The notes under the pieces: model-generated
Told to the model about the DNA's origin: nothing
The model's input: the letters and a program-made list of their open reading frames with translations, nothing else
Databases searched by the model: none
Translations under genes and position numbers: made by a program
Assembly: GCA_910587095.1 (NCBI GenBank)
Contig: CAJUMJ010000028.1
Location: 16,370 to 80,369, forward strand
DNA length: 64,000 bases
Direction: 5' to 3'
Source of the DNA: an uncultured Lachnospiraceae bacterium
GTDB lineage: Bacteria > Bacillota > Clostridia > Lachnospirales > Lachnospiraceae
Part shown: positions 1 to 8,428 of the stretch, piece after piece
How positions within the stretch are numbered: the first letter of the stretch is position 1
How the letters are laid out: every line of letters starts with the position of its first letter

Positions 1-534
1 TTTTCCGAAAGTACCCGTATGCCTGCCCCGATAGGTGCTGCCGAGCGACTCGGCGGCATCCTCTATCACCGGTGTACCGTGCGTCTCGCAGATATCCATA
101 ATCTCCCCAAGCTTCGCCGGCGTACCGTAGAGGTGAACACAGATCACCGCCTTTGGATTCGGATATTTTTCATATGCCCGTCTCAAGGCTTCCGGAGACA
201 TATTCCACGTATCCGGCTCCGCGTCTATGAGCACAGGGGTGCCGTTCTCATACACAATGGGATTACAGGAAGCGGAAAACGTCAGATCCGACACAAAAAC
301 CACGTCCCCCTGCTTCACCCCGAGAAGCCTCAGCGCCATATGGATTGCCGCCGTGCCGGAAGACAGCGCCGCCGCATGGCCGCAGCCTGTATAAGCCTCT
401 ATTTCCTTCTCGAACGCGTTCACGTTTGGTCCAAGAGGCGCGATCCAGTTTGTGTCGAAAGCTTCCTTCACAAATGCCTGCTCCTCCCCGTGCATGGTGG
501 GGGAAGAGAGATAAATCCTTTTCTTTTCCATCAT
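1..534 (-). CDS. DegT/DnrJ/EryC1 sugar aminotransferase, PglE-like (partial)
   Basis: Only the first 178 codons are visible; the gene runs off the left edge. It is a PLP-dependent nucleotide-sugar aminotransferase. The N-terminal stretch TNWIAPLGPNV (residues 28-38), the SSGTAAIHMAL phosphate-binding segment and a VIEDAAES motif carrying the PLP-ring aspartate are typical of the family. The catalytic lysine lies beyond the edge. The N-terminus resembles UDP-4-keto-6-deoxy-GlcNAc aminotransferases of bacillosamine pathways (PglE/WlaK). It starts 1 bp after the stop of the membrane-bound 4,6-dehydratase, which would supply that 4-keto sugar. Family assignment is firm; the exact substrate is inferred from the neighbour. 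Confidence 0.85.
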   Translation of the reverse strand, partial: MMEKKRIYLSSPTMHGEEQAFVKEAFDTNWIAPLGPNVNAFEKEIEAYTGCGHAAALSSGTAAIHMALRLLGVKQGDVVFVSDLTFSASCNPIVYENGTPVLIDAEPDTWNMSPEALRRAYEKYPNPKAVICVHLYGTPAKLGEIMDICETHGTPVIEDAAESLGSTYRGRHTGTFGK

Positions 535-535
535 T

Positions 536-2407
536 TTACTCCTCTCTGTAGTGATACGTCGGCACAATCTCCTGAATCAGCGGCCTGATATCCGAGTTTT
601 CAATCTGGCACTCGTCTTTCAACTTCTTTAACTGCGCAAAAAACTCCTGCTCGTCCAATTCAATCGGTCTGCCGATATGGATCATCCTGTTTGCCGTATC
701 CTTCATCCCTTCCTCGTCCATCAGAAGCTCTTCATAAAGCTTTTCCCCCGGACGAAGGCCCGTAAACTCTATCTTGATATCCTCACCCACACGATAGCCT
801 GACAGCTTGATCAGATTCTCTGCCAGGGAAAGTATTTTGACCGGCTCACCCATATCCAGAACAAAGATTTCCCCGCCTTTCGCATATGCGCCGGCTTGCA
901 ACACGAGGGAAACCGCCTCCGGGATAGTCATAAAGTAGCGTATGATATCCGGGTGGGTAACCGTGACAGGCCCGCCGGCCGCGATCTGCTTGCGAAACAG
1001 CGGAATTACGCTTCCGTTGCTTCCCAGCACATTGCCAAAGCGCACAGCCACGAACTCCGTCTCGTAATGCTTGTCGAAAGTCTGGATGATCATCTCGCAG
1101 ATCCGTTTGCTGGCTCCCATAATATTTGTGGGATTCACCGCCTTATCTGTTGAGATCATGACAAACCGCTGGACGCCGCTCATGGCCGCCGCCTGCGCTG
1201 TCTTAAACGTACCGAAAACATTATTCTTTATAGCCTCCGTTGGGCTGTCCTCCATAAGCGGTACGTGCTTGTGAGCCGCCGCATGGTAGACAATATCCGG
1301 CCTGTATTTGGAAAAAATGAAATTCATTCTGTTCGTGTTGCGCACGGAAGCGATAAGCACTACAAGATTCAGCTCCGGGTACTTCTGCTTTAGCTCCTGC
1401 TGTATATCATAAACCGTATTTTCATAAATATCGACAATCACAAGCTGTTTCGGCCTGTGGGTGGCGATCTGCCTGCAAAGCTCGCTGCCGATGGAGCCGC
1501 CGCCGCCCGTGACAAGAACAACCTTCCTCTGCACATAGCCGAGAATGGAGTCCATATCGACGGAAACGGGATCTCTGCCCAGCAGATCCTCCACCTCCAC
1601 ATCCCTCAGTTTGCTTACATTGACCTCCCCGTTGACAAGCTGGTACATGCCGGGCAGTGAACGAAGCTTGCAGTTTGTGTCCTTACATATTTCCAGAATC
1701 TCCCGAATCTCTGTCCGGGGCGCGGAAGGCATCGCCACGATAATTTCATCCACATCATAGACATCCGCGCATTCCACAATCTTGTCCCGCCCGCCTACGA
1801 CTTTGATGCTCTGAATATACTTTCCCCATTTACCCTTGTCATCGTCAATGATGCACTTGATCACCATGGTGGAGAAATTGCTGTTCACAATCTCCTTAAT
1901 GATCAGATTTGCGGCTTCTCCCGCTCCGATCACCATAACCGAAATCAAGTTCTTTTTATTCTGCTGTTTATGCTTTAATCCTCGGAAAAAACGATAAGAA
2001 AAGCGACTCGCGAAAATGCAGACCACCAGCACCGCCATATATGCGGGATAGTAGCTTCTCGGCACCGCCCGGGTCGTAATCTTAAAAAACTGCAGACCGA
2101 CAGCGTCAGCCAGCATGGAAAGCACACAGGCCACCACAATGTTTTGCAGCTCCGTCTCTCCTGCAAAGGCCCATAAACTGCTGTAGAGGCGCATCAGGTA
2201 AAAGATAGCCAGCGTCAGGAGAATATTGATTGGCAAAAAATGTTCTATCGGATATATAAAATGCTTCGGAATTTCATCTAAATGAAAATCATACCGCCAC
2301 AGAATCGCCACATAGCTGGCCAAAACAATACTGATAATATCGTATATAATCAGGCATGTCCGTCTGTAAAACAGTTTTGCGTTAAAAGGCTTCTTTGTTT
2401 TTTCCAT
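536..2407 (-). CDS. Membrane-bound UDP-GlcNAc 4,6-dehydratase, PglF/WbpM/CapD type
   Basis: 623 residues from the ATG at 2407, which follows the previous stop by 16 bp; a longer form from 2464 would overlap the upstream gene. Four N-terminal membrane segments (within about residues 15-150) precede a CoA-binding-like region and a C-terminal extended SDR domain with the nucleotide motif TGGGGSIGSE near residue 300. The active-site region reads STDKAVNPTNIMGASK, so Met replaces the usual SDR Tyr (MxxxK). That substitution is characteristic of long-form retaining 4,6-dehydratases. Predicted product is UDP-2-acetamido-4-keto-2,6-dideoxyglucose, feeding the aminotransferase just downstream. Probable first step of a bacillosamine or QuiNAc4N branch. 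Confidence 0.9.
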   Translation of the reverse strand: MEKTKKPFNAKLFYRRTCLIIYDIISIVLASYVAILWRYDFHLDEIPKHFIYPIEHFLPINILLTLAIFYLMRLYSSLWAFAGETELQNIVVACVLSMLADAVGLQFFKITTRAVPRSYYPAYMAVLVVCIFASRFSYRFFRGLKHKQQNKKNLISVMVIGAGEAANLIIKEIVNSNFSTMVIKCIIDDDKGKWGKYIQSIKVVGGRDKIVECADVYDVDEIIVAMPSAPRTEIREILEICKDTNCKLRSLPGMYQLVNGEVNVSKLRDVEVEDLLGRDPVSVDMDSILGYVQRKVVLVTGGGGSIGSELCRQIATHRPKQLVIVDIYENTVYDIQQELKQKYPELNLVVLIASVRNTNRMNFIFSKYRPDIVYHAAAHKHVPLMEDSPTEAIKNNVFGTFKTAQAAAMSGVQRFVMISTDKAVNPTNIMGASKRICEMIIQTFDKHYETEFVAVRFGNVLGSNGSVIPLFRKQIAAGGPVTVTHPDIIRYFMTIPEAVSLVLQAGAYAKGGEIFVLDMGEPVKILSLAENLIKLSGYRVGEDIKIEFTGLRPGEKLYEELLMDEEGMKDTANRMIHIGRPIELDEQEFFAQLKKLKDECQIENSDIRPLIQEIVPTYHYREE

Positions 2408-2423
2408 ATTTGTATCCGTTTTC

Positions 2424-4961
2424 CTAAACTTCGTCCTTTCGTACATCCACAAGCAGAGGCGCAATCGTCAAAAGCAGACAGTGTGCAATCGGGCAGCAGG
2501 GGTGAAAAATCCACTCCGACACGCCCGCCACCGCGAACAGAATCAAGAGTGCCAGAGGAAACAGCGCACACTCCCTGTCCTGCCTGTGTCTTTTATAATA
2601 GAGAACCGCCTGCGCAAATGTCCCTATACCAAGCAGCAGAAAAACACAACCCACGAAAATACCGTGATCGTAAGCCACCTGCAGATAAATATTGTGCGCA
2701 TGGGCAAGATAATTTCCATTGGGCTCCATGATGCCCATGTCGTCGTGTCCCGTATTGTTCAGCCTGTCATAATATTGTCTGAAAATATACAGTCTTCCAT
2801 TCGTGAAGGATTCCTCCTCCGCCGCTTCGGCCGCCGCCATATCCTCCGCCGAAGCCAGAAGTATTTTCCCCCCGTTTTCCAGATAAGGGCTCCTGTAGCG
2901 CGACTCCCCGTCGGCTTTGCTGAAATAGAGAAAAGCGTTCAGGCACTTTTCCTCGGGAATGCCAAGCACTTTCATCTGAAAAGTCTGGATAAAACGCTCT
3001 ATCGTAATATAAGCATAGGAGTCCATATCCCTGCCGTGCACAAGTTCCGTGGGAAACTCCTCGATCTCATGCGCGCGGATATCCGCAGCCACCGCCGGCA
3101 GCGTTCTCTGCGCCGTAAATACAATGGGAAAACTCACGATCACGGCAAGAGCCATCCAGCCCACGCCTTTTAAAAACCGCTGCCACCTCTCCTTAAGCGA
3201 AATGTTCTTTCCTGCAAAGAAGGCCGTCGGAATCACCACCAGAGCCGTCACGAACATGGCAAGATAACCTGTCCTGGACAACGTAAACAAAAGATACATG
3301 GCGGAGACGCCCAATATCGACAGCTCCTTATATGTGCCCGCAAGAGACGGTTTTCTTCCATATGCATCCAAAAACTTAATGAGCGCCGCGCACACCACCA
3401 AAGCCAGATACACGGCGGAAATCGTCACCGTATGGAAATGGAAAGGATACCGGTAATAGCGGAAATACATATATGGCCTGTGTAATAGACAATATATAAC
3501 GGTCAGAACAAAGTGCAGTAAAATCCCGTTTACTATATTGTGCAACAATATGGCTCTTTTTACCCCTTCCGACCGGGAAGCCATGCGCAGATAATAGAGC
3601 GCAAAAATGCAGACCAAATAGATGGGCCATCCCCTTGTATTCCGGTAGAGAATGAGAAGGGTAAAAAAGGCGCCCACCAAAATGCCGTACGGCCAGGAAA
3701 TTCTGCCAATCTCCCGCTTACACAAAAGTCGCAGCGTATTGAGAATTACAATACCCGCCATAACGCCCGCCCACACCGTCAGCTTCAAGGCGAGAAGCTC
3801 CAGTTCGTCCGGCTCTGCAAGACCTTTCAGCGCGCTCTTTTCATAGACTGCCGCCAGCCCGTCCTTGTAGTACATCGGCGCAATCACCGCGGCCGCCACG
3901 CCGTAAAGGACATTGTACCAGCAAATAATCTCTTTCCTTTGATATGTTGCGATCAGTGCCAGCGCGAAAAAAATAAGCACCTGCCTGTAGGCTACCGTAT
4001 GATGAATCTCATACAGCGCGTTCATGTAATTACAGCATCCCCAAATTGCCCCGGCGATCATGACGGCTTGCAGATCATCCTTCCATCTGCCCCGTATCAC
4101 GGCAAAGACCGTCCTGTCCGTGGCAATTCCCGTCCTGTCATGATTCACCGCATAGAACGAAACCACCGCCGCAAAAACGATGCCCGTCTCATAAAAGAGG
4201 ATGGAATAAATGTCTGTCGTAAACAACCGGCACGGGCCGACTGCCACGGCAGCCACAAGCGCAGCCGCCGCAATCAGCGGGTTCAATACGAAGCGCTGTG
4301 CGCGCTCCACGGTAAGCAAGGTGTTCTTCTCCGGGTGCTTTTTATAATAAAACGCCGTAAACCACGTTGTAAACACGCAGGCAAACAGAAGAAAAGCAAA
4401 CACAGCGAGCGTTTTTCCCTTGCGCAGCGGCACCTCGTAGACATAGTCCGCAACCACGCAGCGCTCCGTGTCCTCCACATCGCCATAGTAGGAGGCGCCT
4501 ATATAAATGTTGATATTATCCCCGGTGTTGTCCGCGCAGGCTACGCGAAACTCCGACTCCACTCCCTGAAGCAGGAAATAATAATCGCGGCCTACCTCTG
4601 TATCTATGTTGATCTGCACGCGAAGATAACCGGGAACCGCTTTCATATCCCTTACATCTATCACCTGCTGCATAAGAGTCTGCATGGACGAATCGCGAAG
4701 CACAAAATTAAGCTTCTCTCCCGCCGTCCATTCTGCCAGATAAATTTCTATCTCCTTTAATCTGTCGTACTGTGCGATAAATCTCTGCTGTACCACATAG
4801 TCCGGCGTAACCGCCTCGGAAACCGTCGCCTTTTCCCTGCTGCTTCCGGCTCGTACCTCCTCTCTGATCAAACGTAGCGGCCAGAGAATCATCGCTACAC
4901 ACACCGCCAGAATCAGAACCGTTCCTCGGATTGCCTGTCTTTTATTCAAAATTCGATTCAT
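2424..4961 (-). CDS. O-antigen ligase/polymerase-like membrane protein (WaaL/Wzy type)
   Basis: 845 residues with one N-terminal membrane anchor, an extracytoplasmic stretch of about 150 residues, then some dozen membrane segments. Near the C-terminus LAHAHNIYLQVAYDHGIF is the HNxxLxxxxxxG signature of the O-antigen ligase/polymerase family. A preceding RTGYLAMF segment is also typical. The start at 4961 is chosen because GAGG stands 6 bases upstream; an ATG at 4967 would have no spacing. Such proteins polymerise or transfer undecaprenyl-linked glycans on the outer face of the membrane. A Gram-positive has no lipid A, so the acceptor may be protein or a second polymer. This is inference. Confidence 0.8.
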   Translation of the reverse strand: MNRILNKRQAIRGTVLILAVCVAMILWPLRLIREEVRAGSSREKATVSEAVTPDYVVQQRFIAQYDRLKEIEIYLAEWTAGEKLNFVLRDSSMQTLMQQVIDVRDMKAVPGYLRVQINIDTEVGRDYYFLLQGVESEFRVACADNTGDNINIYIGASYYGDVEDTERCVVADYVYEVPLRKGKTLAVFAFLLFACVFTTWFTAFYYKKHPEKNTLLTVERAQRFVLNPLIAAAALVAAVAVGPCRLFTTDIYSILFYETGIVFAAVVSFYAVNHDRTGIATDRTVFAVIRGRWKDDLQAVMIAGAIWGCCNYMNALYEIHHTVAYRQVLIFFALALIATYQRKEIICWYNVLYGVAAAVIAPMYYKDGLAAVYEKSALKGLAEPDELELLALKLTVWAGVMAGIVILNTLRLLCKREIGRISWPYGILVGAFFTLLILYRNTRGWPIYLVCIFALYYLRMASRSEGVKRAILLHNIVNGILLHFVLTVIYCLLHRPYMYFRYYRYPFHFHTVTISAVYLALVVCAALIKFLDAYGRKPSLAGTYKELSILGVSAMYLLFTLSRTGYLAMFVTALVVIPTAFFAGKNISLKERWQRFLKGVGWMALAVIVSFPIVFTAQRTLPAVAADIRAHEIEEFPTELVHGRDMDSYAYITIERFIQTFQMKVLGIPEEKCLNAFLYFSKADGESRYRSPYLENGGKILLASAEDMAAAEAAEEESFTNGRLYIFRQYYDRLNNTGHDDMGIMEPNGNYLAHAHNIYLQVAYDHGIFVGCVFLLLGIGTFAQAVLYYKRHRQDRECALFPLALLILFAVAGVSEWIFHPCCPIAHCLLLTIAPLLVDVRKDEV

Positions 4962-4980
4962 AGTCATCCTCTTTACATAT

Positions 4981-5220
4981 TGTTTTCATCTTACGTCCGC
5001 GCACTGCTTTTTTCTGCCCCGCAGCGCCCGCTCGATTACGCTTCGCTCAGCTTGCTGCCATTTTTTCATCTTTCGTCCGCGCAGTTCTTTCCTCTGCCCC
5101 GCAGCGCCCGCTCGATTACGCTTCGCTCCATCTCGCTCTCGGGCTTCGCACTATGCATCCGCAATCTGAAAAAATTGTCAGCTTGCTGCCATTTTTCATC
5201 TTTCGTCTGCGCACTGCTCA
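4981..5220 (-). repeat. 80-bp tandem repeat in the leader of the polymerase gene
   Basis: Two nearly identical 80-bp units (starting about 4984 and 5064) and a partial third copy from about 5180. Each contains catctttcgtccgcgca followed by ctgccccgcagcgcccgctc. The array fills most of the non-coding gap between 4962 and 5285 and would be transcribed as part of the leader of the gene starting at 4961. No protein gene was recognised in the gap. Confidence 0.8.
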
Positions 5221-5229
5221 TTGCCTACT

Positions 5230-5238
5230 AGTATATCA
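5230..5238 (-). promoter_or_regulatory. Possible extended -10 promoter for the polymerase gene
   Basis: On the minus strand the sequence reads TGATATACT, an extended -10 (TGn plus TATACT). No good -35 is seen at the normal distance. The tandem repeats would lie in the transcribed leader. Confidence 0.4.
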
Positions 5239-5258
5239 CAATACCTGGGCTGTAACAC

Positions 5259-5286
5259 AAAAAAATTATAAAAGGCAAACCGCCCT
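5259..5286 (-). terminator. Weak terminator-like stem at the 3' end of the 554-residue membrane gene
   Basis: On the minus strand AGGGC-GGTTT-GCCTT, overlapping the stop codon, forms a short stem and is followed by a run of seven T. The stem is only 5 bp with a wobble pair, so this is tentative. Confidence 0.3.
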
Positions 5287-6950
5287 CATGGGGAAGCCTC
5301 CGTGCCGCGTCCCACCGCCCCCAATGAAAAAAACAGCGGCAGCGCATACCAGAAAAAGAGCACATACCTGGGCAGGTATGTCGGCCCTAAAAGCACCGTC
5401 AGCCAGACCAGAAAAACGGGAAGAAACGGCAGCAGTATTTCATATCTTCTGTTATTTAACAGCCAGGCAAACAGGAAAGCGTAGAGCCAGAACATGCCCC
5501 CCGGAGAAAACAGCCAGGAAACCACCGGCACCTTCTCCTTCCAGACCTCCAGAGAAAGCTTCCTGTACACCTCGTCAAGCCACGGAATTTTGCTCTCCCG
5601 GACTCCCGGAAGCTCCACCTCGTATCCGAAATAGGAATTATCCTTATAGGTAAAGGTGAAAACCGTATTGCCTCCGTATACGTTGATAACGGTGTCGGGA
5701 TACCAGAAACCGTAGGATGTCATCCACCAGGCGTTGAGATAGATCAGGGGCTTTTTTCTCCCCACCCGCAGCCAGAGGCCCAAATACCTTCCCTTGTCCC
5801 TGGCAAAAACCTCATTATCGAAGCGATACTTGACCGGGTCGGAGAGCCTTGGCGTATAGAGGGAAAGCGCCTCCTCATCCAACACCTCATAGAGAATTTC
5901 CAGATCCTCTTTCGAAAACGCCTCCGGCGCGTACTTGTAAGCTCTGGAAAGCTGCTGAATTGGCACTGTCAAAAGCTCCTGATACTCCGAATCGTCCGCG
6001 TGGAGCGCCGTTTTCAAACTGCCGTTTATGAGAAGGCATCCTGCCACCGCACACGCAACCAGAAAAAGAATCTGTCCCCGACGCCCCTTTTTCAGGATCA
6101 GCAGCAGAGGAATCATTACAAGAAAAGCATAAAAGCCGTTGTTTCGAAAAAGCATCATCGCCAGAGAGCTCACCACAAAAAGAATCCGCCAGCCTTTTGA
6201 TTCAAAAAAAGCCCCCGCCGTACCCATCTCCAAAAGGCAGACCAAAAGCAGTAACAATGCCAGCGTAAAGAGCGCATCCTTAGCCGAACACAACGTAAAC
6301 ATGACCACTGTCGGAAACAGCCCAAGCCAGACAAGACCTGTAAGCCGAAGTACACGGCTCACCTTTTTTTTTCTGAGATAGGAAAAGAGAAAGGTAAAAA
6401 CGCCCGCTGCAAGAAGCATTTGGAAAATTATATAACAGGCGATACCTAAATTGTAGGAATCCGTCAGTTTGTGGACACCGCAGATCATCCCGCCAAGAAG
6501 AAGCACATGCGCAAGGGGATGATGTGTGGAAAACGTTCTGGTCGCCACCTGCACATATTCATCCTGGGCGTCGTAGACGAAAAACCCCGGGTATACCGCC
6601 AGAAAAACAGGCAGCCAGCAAAGAAACAGGAATACAAAAGCACCGACATCCGCCATTTCATCCGTCATATAAATAGCGTTCGTTATTTTATCTGCGATCT
6701 TCCCTACGACAGTCGCTCCCCGATCATGCATCATGTCCATAAGCCGCCACAAAAGCAGCACAATCCCCGTGAACATAATGGTAAACGCTGCAAGATGAAG
6801 CCACAGTGTCCCATCCTTTACATCCACATTCTCCACACTGTCTAACCGCGCGCCAAACAGAATCGCCGCCGAAAACAGAAAGGAAAAAACGCCCGCGATC
6901 CACAGGCTTCTTATTTTGTCCCGCCTTTTATCAATCCGCATCTCTCTCAT
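5286..6950 (-). CDS. Polytopic membrane protein, DUF6020-like
   Basis: 554 residues with roughly twelve hydrophobic segments and one larger extracytoplasmic loop (about residues 320-470) before the last segments. The segment FVYDAQDEYVQVATRTFSTH followed by HPLAHVLLLGG resembles the acidic first loop of GT-C-fold transferases. I associate it with the DUF6020 family found in Firmicute glycan loci, but from memory only. Its start overlaps the end of the GtrB-like gene by 20 bp, indicating translational coupling. It may transfer a sugar from polyprenyl phosphate made by that neighbour; no catalytic residue can be assigned. Confidence 0.65.
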   Translation of the reverse strand: MREMRIDKRRDKIRSLWIAGVFSFLFSAAILFGARLDSVENVDVKDGTLWLHLAAFTIMFTGIVLLLWRLMDMMHDRGATVVGKIADKITNAIYMTDEMADVGAFVFLFLCWLPVFLAVYPGFFVYDAQDEYVQVATRTFSTHHPLAHVLLLGGMICGVHKLTDSYNLGIACYIIFQMLLAAGVFTFLFSYLRKKKVSRVLRLTGLVWLGLFPTVVMFTLCSAKDALFTLALLLLLVCLLEMGTAGAFFESKGWRILFVVSSLAMMLFRNNGFYAFLVMIPLLLILKKGRRGQILFLVACAVAGCLLINGSLKTALHADDSEYQELLTVPIQQLSRAYKYAPEAFSKEDLEILYEVLDEEALSLYTPRLSDPVKYRFDNEVFARDKGRYLGLWLRVGRKKPLIYLNAWWMTSYGFWYPDTVINVYGGNTVFTFTYKDNSYFGYEVELPGVRESKIPWLDEVYRKLSLEVWKEKVPVVSWLFSPGGMFWLYAFLFAWLLNNRRYEILLPFLPVFLVWLTVLLGPTYLPRYVLFFWYALPLFFSLGAVGRGTEASP

Positions 6951-7872
6951 CCAAACACTCTCTTATCACGTACTGGGGAGAATTGTTCATGGAAATATAA
7001 ATCCGTCCGATATACTCTCCGATGATCCCCAGCATCAGAAGAATCAACCCGCAGAAAAATACAACCGCCGCCATGAGCGCGCTGAATCCCACCGGCACAG
7101 CCGGATTCAAAAATTTCTTTGCAACCGTATATATCCCATAAGCAAAGCCTCCACAGGCGGAAATTACCCCGATCACCGTCGCCACTCTCAGCGGCTTCAC
7201 ACTGAAAGCCGTGAACCCGTTAAACCACAGTCCCAAAAGCTTTCCGAGCGTATAGCCGGAACTTCCTATCTCCCGTTCCCTGTGGGTCACCTCCACATTC
7301 GAGATCTTTTTTGTAGTCCGCAGCACAAGCCCGATCACATAAGGATACGGGTTATCATAGCGAAGCATCTCCTCCACCACAAAACGCTTTGCCGCGAAAT
7401 AGCTGGAAATATACAGCTCTTTCGGTTTCCCTAGCATAACGCGTGTCATTTTTTCATTAACCCTGCTGCCGAAATTGCGGAAAAGGGAATGCTGTTTGTG
7501 CGTATACTTCGCATAAACCACATCCGAGCCCGCCTCTATGCCGGAAAGGAGCTTCCCCACTTCCCCGGCGGGCGTCTGTCCGTCGTCGTCCAGACAGACC
7601 ACGATATCCCCACACACATAGCGAAAACCCGCCATCAGCGCCGCGTGCTGCCCGAAATTTCTGGCCAGATTTACCCCGCATATGTTCTTCTGCCGTCCAC
7701 ACAGCTCCCTTATTTTCTCAAAGGTATCATCCGGCGAAGCGTCGTTTACCAGTATAATCTCATAGCGGTACTTGCCCTGCGCCGCCATTGCCTCCCCGAT
7801 TTCCTCCACAACCTTGCCGATGGTCTGCGCCGACCGGTAGCAAGGTATCACAAAACTGACCAATTGTCTCAT
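6931..7872 (-). CDS. GtrB/DPM1-like polyprenyl-phosphate glycosyltransferase
   Basis: 313 residues from the ATG at 7872, chosen because GGAG stands 5 bases upstream and the ATG overlaps the upstream stop as ATGA. An N-terminal GT2 domain begins LVSFVIPCYRSAQTI and carries NDASPDDT and the metal-binding CLDDDGQTP (DxD) motif. Two C-terminal membrane helices (about residues 205-225 and 245-270) end in GIIGEYIGRIYI. This is the standard layout of enzymes that load a sugar onto undecaprenyl phosphate at the inner face of the membrane. A GtrA-like flippase gene lies 9 kb upstream in the same direction. The sugar is unknown. Confidence 0.88.
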   Translation of the reverse strand: MRQLVSFVIPCYRSAQTIGKVVEEIGEAMAAQGKYRYEIILVNDASPDDTFEKIRELCGRQKNICGVNLARNFGQHAALMAGFRYVCGDIVVCLDDDGQTPAGEVGKLLSGIEAGSDVVYAKYTHKQHSLFRNFGSRVNEKMTRVMLGKPKELYISSYFAAKRFVVEEMLRYDNPYPYVIGLVLRTTKKISNVEVTHREREIGSSGYTLGKLLGLWFNGFTAFSVKPLRVATVIGVISACGGFAYGIYTVAKKFLNPAVPVGFSALMAAVVFFCGLILLMLGIIGEYIGRIYISMNNSPQYVIRECLDERDAD

Positions 7873-8414
7873 GCCTTCTCCATTCCGGGACTTATCGCAT
7901 TCTCCCACGCGCTGCGCTCTGTCTCCATAAATAAAACCCCTCTCGTCCCCTGTTCCAGGCATACGCTCTCCCGCCTGTCCTGTATCATCCTAAAACCTGC
8001 TTTCTCATAGCTTTTTTGTGCTCCCACATTATCTTCCAGAAAACGCAGAAATATTTTTTCAAGCCCCAGCGTCCCGAACCCATACGCCAGCATCAGCCTT
8101 GCCGCCTGCGTCCCGTATCCTTGTGAGAGGGCTTTCTCCTCGCCGATGAACACACCGTACTCAGCCGTTTTTTTCTCCCTGTCAATATCCCGCAAATAGA
8201 CGCTGCCTATCGAAGTACCGTCCTCCAGACAGATGATAAACTGCGCCACATGCCCCGGCTCCACCTGCTCTCTCAGCCAGGTCAGATGTCCCTCCTTAGT
8301 AAAGGGTTTCTGGTATATAAAATTCTTTCTCACAAAATCCTTATTCCGCCAGGCTACGACCGACGCCGTGTCGTCCGGCGTTATAGGGCGTATGTGAATC
8401 TTTTGCCTGTTCAT
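7869..8414 (-). CDS. GNAT acetyltransferase, PseH-like
   Basis: 181 residues; GGAGG stands 8 bases before the ATG. The N-terminal IRPITPDDTASVVAWRNKDF followed by VRKNFIY, and the acetyl-CoA loop SQGYGTQAARLML, mark the RimJ/RimL-type GNAT family that includes the N-acetyltransferase of UDP-4-amino sugars. The WRN-xx-VR-xN pattern is common in PseH and related sugar acetyltransferases. It is the best candidate for the PseH step (N4 acetylation of the PseC product) missing from the central pse cluster. It could instead acetylate the bacillosamine-type 4-amino sugar made by the two leftmost genes. The choice is unresolved. Confidence 0.75.
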   Translation of the reverse strand: MNRQKIHIRPITPDDTASVVAWRNKDFVRKNFIYQKPFTKEGHLTWLREQVEPGHVAQFIICLEDGTSIGSVYLRDIDREKKTAEYGVFIGEEKALSQGYGTQAARLMLAYGFGTLGLEKIFLRFLEDNVGAQKSYEKAGFRMIQDRRESVCLEQGTRGVLFMETERSAWENAISPGMEKA

Positions 8415-8428
8415 CCGCTTACCTCCAT

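Noticed and set aside
3540..4760. 406-codon plus-strand open frame opposite the polymerase gene
   Set aside because: Entirely antisense to a well-supported membrane protein; composition rich in His, Arg and Gln as expected from reading the complement of GC-rich hydrophobic codons; no ribosome binding site.
4981..5225. CRISPR-like array
   Set aside because: Only two full 80-bp units in direct tandem with no regular unique spacers and no cas genes; it is a tandem repeat.
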